A DNA stretch of 14,762 nucleotides from Hypholoma sublateritium FD-334 SS-4. Its lineage: Eukaryota > Basidiomycota > Agaricomycetes > Agaricales > Strophariaceae. The stretch lies in assembly GCA_000827495.1 (NCBI GenBank), contig KN817759.1, forward strand, positions 4,873-19,634, written 5' to 3'. The position numbers and the translations under genes were made by a program. Positions 9,121 to 14,762 of the stretch are shown here, in pieces (positions within the stretch are counted from its first letter, which is position 1; every line of letters starts with the position of its first letter). The notes under the pieces are model-generated. The model made no database searches, had not been told where the DNA came from, and saw only the letters and a list, made by a program, of their open reading frames with translations.

Positions 9121-9479
9121 GTACTGTGCACATCTCTATGCTCGTTGCTGCTGCTGACGCATCTGTACATCCTGCAGGCTACATCGGACCTCAATCGGCG
9201 CCGCTGTCGTATCTGGGCTGTTGAGACAGCCACAGGGCCCCACCGTAATGCTCGCGCTCTCAAGACAGCAATACCGCAGCACATCGCCTATCCGTACAGT
9301 GCTACGCAATATCCGCGGGCCACTTGCATGGTACGTACTTATGTGGTGTTGATCTGTGCATTCCGCCTGCTGACCTGCCTCCTCACAGTGCGCTGCGCGG
9401 GGGAAGTCTCCACTGCTGCTGGCATACCAGGTAATACCGCTACATTCCTTTGTCTCATCCCATTCCCAGCTACATAGTT

Positions 9480-9843
9480 ATATCATGTAGCATCTACTTG
9501 TACTTAGTATTTACCTGTATTAATTTACAAGCAATATAATTTTTATTACAATTCTACCAGTACTGTCATACTCTAAGAGATATATTTGCCACTCTACAAG
9601 CAATCTAGAGGGATCAAGGACACCCTTTTCTCTCTCTGGGGCAAATTTGAGTCCAATCTAGGTGTATCTAAGCCCAATCTAGGTAGAACTTGAGTCTATC
9701 TCAGAGCAACCCAGAGACATTTAGGAAGTCTCACTTAGGTAGACCTTGCTCCTGGTATCTTTGCAACTTTTTATCTCCTGGGATCTCCTGGTATCTCTAG
9801 GTATATTTTGGAGATACCCAGAGAAAAAGTAGGTTTTCCTGAT
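9480..9843. other. AT-rich spacer with short degenerate motifs
   Basis: There is no gene here. The motif CTAGGT(A) or TTAGGTA recurs between about 9657 and 9803, and CTCCTGG(T/G)ATCT occurs several times near 9750-9797. A small hairpin (GGTATCTC at 9790-9797, GAGATACC at 9811-9818) sits just outside the large inverted repeat. These features are too degenerate to name as an element. Confidence 0.35.
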
Positions 9844-9974
9844 GTAAATGGCAGATTTGTTCGGAGGTCCCTTTTTGAAAATTTATTACTAAATATGGAC
9901 TTCTGCTGTGCAACCTTGACAACCTCGGGACATGTTTAGAGTACTTCACATGCAAGTAAATCTGTCTCGGACCC

Positions 9975-10122
9975 GAAGTGCTTCGGTTCTGAGACAAAAT
10001 AGCTTGGGTGCGAAGTACTTCGGTTGCGAGACAATATGGCTTGGGTGTGAGGTACTTCGGTTCCAAGGCAAAATAGCTCGGGTGCGAGGTACTTTGGCTG
10101 CAAAGCAAGATAGTTTGGGTGT
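9975..10122 (+). repeat. 37-bp tandem array, four copies (left arm)
   Basis: Units start at 9975, 10012, 10049 and 10086, an exact 37-bp period. Each unit begins GA(A/G)GT(A/G)CTT and ends ..TTGGGTG(C/T) or TCGGGTGC. The 10012 unit together with its preceding base contains the 12-base palindrome CGAAGTACTTCG. There are no unique spacers, so this is not a CRISPR. Confidence 0.9.
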
Positions 10123-10174
10123 GAAGCACAAAGAAATTGTGCAATAACAATGTAATATTGCCTCCAGCAGATGC

Positions 10175-10470
10175 CCGAGAATATCCGAACAACATTAAAC
10201 TTGGTGCATACAATGTAAACTTGACTCTAATGGGCCCCCGAGAATTTCCGAAGCACATTTAACTTGGTACAAATAATGTGATATCAATTGCAGTGGAAGA
10301 CCGAGAATTACCAAAGAATGCTTAACTTACTGCACACAATATACTATTTCCATTAAAGCTCCGAGATGTGCCGAAGCACATTTAACTTGGTGCAAATGAT
10401 GAAATATTGGCTAGGGGGGGGCCAAGAATTACCAAAGCACATTTGACACTGCAAAAATATCTTGTGTATG
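10175..10470 (+). repeat. About 61-bp degenerate tandem array, five copies (left arm)
   Basis: The unit starts CCGAGAAT..CCGAAGCACATTTAACTTGGTGCA, or a close variant. Starts at 10175, 10238, 10301, 10361 and 10422 give periods of 63, 63, 60 and 61 bp. Copies share the CCGAG start and the (T)TAACTT core but differ elsewhere, so the array is old compared with the duplication that made the arms. It is mirrored at about 11726-12021. Confidence 0.75.
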
Positions 10471-10511
10471 TCAATACATTGCCTATGATATGCTCGGTTT
10501 TGCTTGGTTTA

Positions 10512-10946
10512 TTTCGGTAAAATATGCGTTTTAAAGGCCTTGATTAGGGCTATCCACCACAAAAGATGTCATACAAACAGCATCATTATTGATAATGTTA
10601 TTGACTAAGGTAGTTTGACAGCAATACATGTACACTGACTTGACTGTTTCATATTCAATTCCTGTCGGAATCTTTCGGTAAAATATGCGTTGGAAAGGCC
10701 TTTATTAGGGCTATCCACCCCAAAAGGTCTCATGCTTACAGCATTATTTGTTACAAAGTTATTGACCAAGGAAGTTGAACAGCAATACATGTTTACTGAC
10801 ATGCCTGTACTGTAGTCAATTCTTCTTGGATTTTATCTGTGAGATATTCGATAGAAAGGTATTAATGAGACCTATCTACTGCAAAAAACCGCATGAAAAA
10901 CGGATTATATTCCACAGAGTTATTCATTGATGATAGGAAACAGCAT
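10512..10946 (+). repeat. About 160-bp tandem repeat, two copies plus a divergent third (left arm)
   Basis: TTTCGGTAAAATATGCGTT begins copies at 10512 and 10673 (161 bp apart). A divergent partial third starts near 10832 (TTTATCTGTGAGATATTCG). Copies share AAAGGCCTT.ATTAGGGCTAT, a CAGCAATACATGT block and GTTATTGAC. The third stops at the inner end of the arm. It is mirrored at 11250-11684. Confidence 0.8.
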
Positions 10947-11249
10947 GCATCATTTGATCATTCATATCAATTGACAACATTGATATACTACCACTGTTAT
11001 TCCTCCTACCTAACTCAGTCAGTTTTGGGCCAATTCCTTGGGAGGAAATTCATTTTACATAGAGCTCTGTTTGCAACATACTGATATTTTAAGATTCCTG
11101 CTTGGAACATCCATTAGGGGACTCCCTGCACAGTTAGCCATTCTCTGTAGTATGTGGGGGTCTATATAATTATTGTACTTAACCATTCTACTCACTGTAT
11201 TGGCTCCAGTAGTTCAGTTACTGACAAAGTAAATTGATATTTATATGTG
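10947..11249. other. Unique loop between the inverted-repeat arms
   Basis: About 303 bp of AT-rich, apparently single-copy sequence separates the arms. Weak pairing resumes with an 8-bp offset (ATATCAATTGAC at 10964 against GTAAATTGATAT at 11229), so the true loop may be nearer 250 bp. No coding frame is convincing; a 63-codon frame at 10893-11084 crosses from arm into loop and looks like chance. Confidence 0.6.
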
Positions 11250-12500
11250 ATGCTGTTTCCTATCATCAATGAACAACTCTGTGGCATACAATCTGTTTTC
11301 TATGCGGTTTTTTGCAGTAGATAGGTCTCATTAATACCTTTCTATCGAATATCTCACAGATAAAATCCAAGAAGAATTGACTACAGTACAGGCATGTCAG
11401 TAAACATGTATTGCTGTTCAACTTCCTTGGTCAATAACTTTGTAACAAATAATGCTGTAAGCATGAGACCTTTTGGGGTGGATAGCCCTAATAAAGGCCT
11501 TTCCAACGCATATTTTACCGAAAGATTCCGACAGGAATTGAATATGAAACAGTCAAGTCAGTGTACATGTATTGCTGTCAAACTACCTTAGTCAATAACA
11601 TTATCAATAATGATGCTGTTTGTATGACATCTTTTGTGGTGGATAGCCCTAATCAAGGCCTTTAAAACGCATATTTTACCGAAATAAACCAAGCAAAACC
11701 GAGCATATCATAGGCAATGTATTGACATACACAAGATATTTTTGCAGTGTCAAATGTGCTTTGGTAATTCTTGGCCCCCCCCTAGCCAATATTTCATCAT
11801 TTGCACCAAGTTAAATGTGCTTCGGCACATCTCGGAGCTTTAATGGAAATAGTATATTGTGTGCAGTAAGTTAAGCATTCTTTGGTAATTCTCGGTCTTC
11901 CACTGCAATTGATATCACATTATTTGTACCAAGTTAAATGTGCTTCGGAAATTCTCGGGGGCCCATTAGAGTCAAGTTTACATTGTATGCACCAAGTTTA
12001 ATGTTGTTCGGATATTCTCGGGCATCTGCTGGAGGCAATACTACATTGTTATTTTACAATTTCTTTATGCTTTGCACACAAACTATTTTGCTTTGCATGT
12101 NAANCNCTNCNCNCCCGAGCCATATTTTCTCGGTACCAAAGTCCCTTGCACGCGAGCCATATTGTCTCGTAACTGAAGTACTTCGCACCCGAACTATTTT
12201 GCTTCGCATGTGAAACACTTCGCACCCAAGCCATATTGTCTCACAACCAAAGCACTTCGCACCCAAGCTATTTTGCTTCACAACCAAAGTATCTCGCACC
12301 CGAGCCATATTGTCTCGCAACCGAAGTACCTCGCACCCGAGCTATTTTGTCTCGGAACCGAAGCACTTTGGGTCCGAGACAGATTTACTTGCATGTGAAG
12401 TACCCCAAACACGTCCCAAGGTTGTCAAGGTTGCACAGCAGAAGTCCATATTTAGTAATAAATTTTCAAAAAGGGACCTCCGAACAAATCCGTCATTTAC
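11250..12500 (-). repeat. Long inverted repeat, right arm
   Basis: This 1,251-bp arm is the mirror of 9844-10946 and carries the same three arrays in reverse order. It is 148 bp longer, all accounted for by extra 37-bp units. Six ambiguous bases fall at 12101-12113, inside the 37-bp array, where repeat collapse or low-quality base calls are likely. Similarity ends after CATTTAC at 12500. Confidence 0.93.
12074..12369 (-). repeat. 37-bp tandem array, eight copies (right arm)
   Basis: The array occupies 296 bp, exactly eight units, and is the mirror of the four-copy array at 9975-10122. Units repeat CGAAGTACTTCG-like palindromic cores and ..CCATATTGTCTCG or ..CTATTTTGCTTC. One unit contains the ambiguous bases at 12101-12113. 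Confidence 0.85.
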
Positions 12501-12937
12501 CGAAAGGGGCACCCGAGATGTGCTCGGATGTGCAAATGAGGCATGTGAACAGGACTCGGTGACCGAGTCGGGTCATTTGGAAAAAAATGGCCCATTATGT
12601 ACGTGACATTGTTTGTTCCCATTGCCCCTGTTACTGATGTGACATATGTTGGTTGCCATTGATGGCAACTGTCACCATTAATGATGGGACATTGTAGATC
12701 ACTGATGAGTCATTATATACTATATAGGGTAACTATCCTATGTGGTATTCGCACAGTTCTTTCGTCAAACCTCGGGATTGGGAAAAATGGACTTCATGCA
12801 GGAGTTCCCTCTCCGTTCTACACCTAGAATCTGGAAGACATTTCACTGCTATAGATCATACAATCAGCTGAAACCTTCTTTTGGCCCCAGTGTGGCCTAT
12901 AGCACCTAATACGACAATACAACATTCAACCTCCATC
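12501..12937 (+). promoter_or_regulatory. Upstream region of the dioxygenase gene with small inverted repeats
   Basis: Two perfect small inverted repeats are present: GACTCGGT/ACCGAGTC around one base (12553-12569) and GTTGCCAT/ATGGCAAC around two bases (12652-12669). An AT-rich TATA-like run TATATACTATATA lies at 12714-12726, about 210 bp before the ATG. No other gene is seen. A promoter role rests only on position and composition. Confidence 0.35.
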
Positions 12938-14331
12938 ATGTCGTCTCCCACCAGAATAAGCTCTGATTACTCTATACTGTCATCTCCTCTAACTGAACTC
13001 GATGACGATGATGGAGAAGATCGTGCTGCCCCTGGCCTTGCAGATGATCTTCGAGTCCACCACTACATTTACACTATTAATACCCATTTTAATCCTAGCA
13101 CCAACCACATTGCGCCAATTTCAAGTCGTAATACTGATCAGGAGGTATTTGACATTACTGAGGAAGTACGTCAGCTTGCAAGTAAATATGCGGTTACTCC
13201 TGAAGATATGGCAGATCTGGAAGAGAAGGTCAGTTTTGTGTCAGTATCATCCACTGTATCTTTAAGCTTATTGAAAAGTGTTCAGCTCAAGTGGCAGCTT
13301 CAAACTGGCACTCGAACTTCATCAGAGAAATTTATCCGCATTACTTCACAGTTATTACAGGGGTGAGTTTTTTCTATATGCTTATGTTGAAAACACTTTA
13401 ATCTTAATACATGTCCAGGAAACCTCTCTGTATCAACGACATGAATGGAAATATGCTTCTTACTATTGACCCTACATTGCCAGCTAAGACACGGTCAGCT
13501 CTCATTGACAGAATGTTCTTAGTCTTTGGCGAGGACTTCAAGACCGTGAATACTGCAGAAGAAGGGTTCAACAATATGTTTCCTTCCATGCACTATTCCC
13601 ACTACAATCGTTACAGTGTTCAGGTTAGTTATTGATATATCCCTGATTTATATCTCTAATTTTTTCTCTGGGTATAGGGAGATGATGCTGACGACGCCAG
13701 GGAACCTGTTACTTATCAAAAACCTGGACTGAAGCGCAAAGTCAATACTTCGCAATTTCTACCTCNTGCGTCAAAGGAAATGCAAACTACTCCTAAACAG
13801 TTTCAGCTTCTGCACTCATCCTATGAGGACATGTTCCAATGGCAATCATCTGAGGTGGGATCTTATCTTCCAGTGCATATTGGGTGGGATTGACTTGCTA
13901 TCGTTATATAGCTCAAAGACTTCCTTCCTAACATCTATCAAGATCTTGCCAACTATGTGGACCAACTTCCAGGAAACGACACAAATCCGGCTTACCCTTT
14001 TGCCGGTTTTGTTCTTAATCTGAATGTATCCACAAGGCTTCATCGTGACCGGCATGACAAGGATATTTGCCTCATTGTATTTGTTTCTGAATGCACCGGC
14101 GGGGCATTGATACTCTACGAACTAGGTCTAGTTCTTGACTTGGATAACGGCAATGGGATTACTTTTCAATCTTCAAAGATTATGCACTGCAATATGCATT
14201 TTGAAGGACTACGAGCCTCATTTGTCTTCTATACAGATCGGGCATCTGATGCTTGGATGGTGGGACAGAAGGGAAAAGGCTCAGTCCCAAATAATGGCTG
14301 GGCTAACAATATATACTTCCGCAAATCCTGA
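12938..14331 (+). CDS. 2OG-Fe(II) dioxygenase, TET/JBP-like, apparently intact
   Basis: The five exons are 12938-13228, 13286-13362, 13419-13623, 13678-13854 and 13912-14331, with introns of 57, 56, 54 and 57 nt, all GT-AG. The exon sum is 1,170 nt, giving 389 aa and a TGA stop. The N-terminal 250 residues are acidic and Ser-rich, then helical. The catalytic fold lies in exon 5, with H294-x-D296 (LHRDRHDKD), a GGAL turn at 313-316, H342 (SSKIMHCNMHF) as the distal iron ligand and R351 (EGLRAS) for the 2-oxoglutarate carboxylate. This arrangement fits 2OG-Fe(II) enzymes, and the HRDxxD/HxNxHFxGxR pattern resembles the TET/JBP-like group expanded in agaricomycetes, whose members oxidise 5-methylcytosine or related bases. 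The substrate here is inferred, not shown. The start was chosen as the first Met keeping the whole frame; 13766 is an ambiguous base. Confidence 0.72.
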
Positions 14332-14505
14332 TTCAATCTATATTCAAATTCCTGTTGTGTACTTAATCGCCATCCTTACTTACATCTTTACTTATAAACT
14401 TGAATTTTAATCATGTGATTACAATGAGCGCAACTTGAACAAGTCAACTGGGAACTGTTAAACACAACTACAGTCACAATTACTTTTTGAAGCTTGCACC
14501 ACACT

Positions 14506-14607
14506 TCACTGTTCTCTACAGCAACAACTTCTACTTGTGAATTTCCATTGCTCAAGCTCAATCTGCAAGTCTTCTTCAAGCATGCGTACTTCAGGAAATT
14601 TGTGCAT
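14506..14607 (-). CDS. Short minus-strand frame, possible gene end
   Basis: This 33-codon frame reads MHKFPEVRMLEEDLQIELEQ and ends WKFTSRSCCCREQ plus stop. The Glu/Leu-rich helix looks more protein-like than the longer overlapping frame on this strand. It could be the last exon of a minus-strand gene entering from beyond the window, but I found no convincing upstream exon. The rest of 14332-14762 shows nothing else I can support. Confidence 0.2.
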   Translation of the reverse strand: MHKFPEVRMLEEDLQIELEQWKFTSRSCCCREQ

Positions 14608-14762
14608 TGAGAGTTCAATATATCACGAGCAAGACCAGGTACGAGTATGCTTGGCTAGTAGCTGAATCATGATACTAAGGATACCAATTCAGAACACTCT
14701 AGTTCCTGAGACCCCCCCAAACAACACCAAAAATCATAAGACATTCCGTTCCAATTCTGATC

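Larger units (their letters stand above)
9844..10946 (+). repeat. Long inverted repeat, left arm
   Basis: This 1,103-bp arm pairs with 11250-12500. Inner landmarks pair around a single centre (coordinate sum 22196), which holds without indels from 10946 outward to about 10122. Beyond the 37-bp array the sum is 22344. The compared segments in 10501-10560 and 10605-10802 match exactly, whereas the innermost stretch (about 10884-10925) shows several mismatches. The outer end matches through GTAAATG at 9844 with two mismatches nearby, then similarity stops. Confidence 0.93.

Noticed and set aside
9797..10258. 153-codon minus frame and its right-arm counterparts (11938-12562)
   Set aside because: Their internal repeats (SHPSY, PKYLAPE, RTRAIL) are translations of the 37-bp array, which stays open because of its base pattern.
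10605..11591. Identical 65-codon open frames on opposite strands (10605-10802 minus, 11394-11591 plus)
   Set aside because: They are the same sequence seen in both arms of the inverted repeat, lie inside the 160-bp tandem array and lack coding character; their identity reflects the duplication.
9975..12369. CRISPR-like regular 37-bp repeats
   Set aside because: Units are contiguous with no spacers, the context is fungal, and no cas genes are present.
13229..13366. Reading exon 1 of the dioxygenase through without the first intron
   Set aside because: The frame is open, but the spliced form (57 nt, GTCAGT..TTCAG, multiple of three) gives a more natural protein. The unspliced form remains possible and would add 19 residues.

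Overview
The window looks like a transposon-rich stretch of an Agaricomycete (mushroom-forming basidiomycete) nuclear genome. The supporting evidence is short GT-AG introns of 49-68 nt with GTGAGT/GTATGT donors, a Mutator-like (MULE) transposase of a type common in basidiomycetes, and a 2OG-Fe(II) dioxygenase resembling the TET/JBP-like family multiplied in these fungi. Nothing bacterial is present: no operons, ribosome binding sites or rRNA/tRNA genes. All identifications come from reading motifs and splice patterns by eye; no search was run.

Layout. 1-533 holds broken minus-strand coding remnants. About 640-1150 is a GC-rich block with uncertain ORFs. 1303-1941 (or to 2025) is a small minus-strand gene with two introns and no recognised function. 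At 2152 a plus-strand gene of unknown function starts; it runs to 7966 but is split by an insertion. The insertion (2751-6388, 3,638 bp) is a complete MULE with 29-bp terminal inverted repeats and a 9-bp target duplication (CAAGTTTTG). Its transposase (minus strand, 3078-6143, five exons) is dead: it has a frameshift, a lost splice donor, an in-frame stop and Asn in place of the first catalytic Asp. Removing the element and one duplication copy rejoins the host gene in frame. 8411-9120 is a GC-rich, probably decayed gene.

The most striking structure is a 2.66-kb inverted repeat at 9844-12500. Two arms of about 1.1 and 1.25 kb, very similar wherever compared, flank a unique loop of about 300 bp. 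Each arm is built from three different tandem arrays with periods of 37, about 61 and about 160 bp. The arms differ in length by 148 bp, which is exactly four 37-bp units (4 copies on the left, 8 on the right).

Downstream of the inverted repeat is an apparently intact five-exon gene (12938-14331, 389 aa) with an HxD...H...R 2OG-Fe(II) dioxygenase core. It is the only gene here that looks both complete and recognisable. The juxtaposition of a hairpin-capable repeat, a possible DNA-modifying dioxygenase and dead transposons suggests heterochromatic, recombining DNA; any functional link between them is inference.
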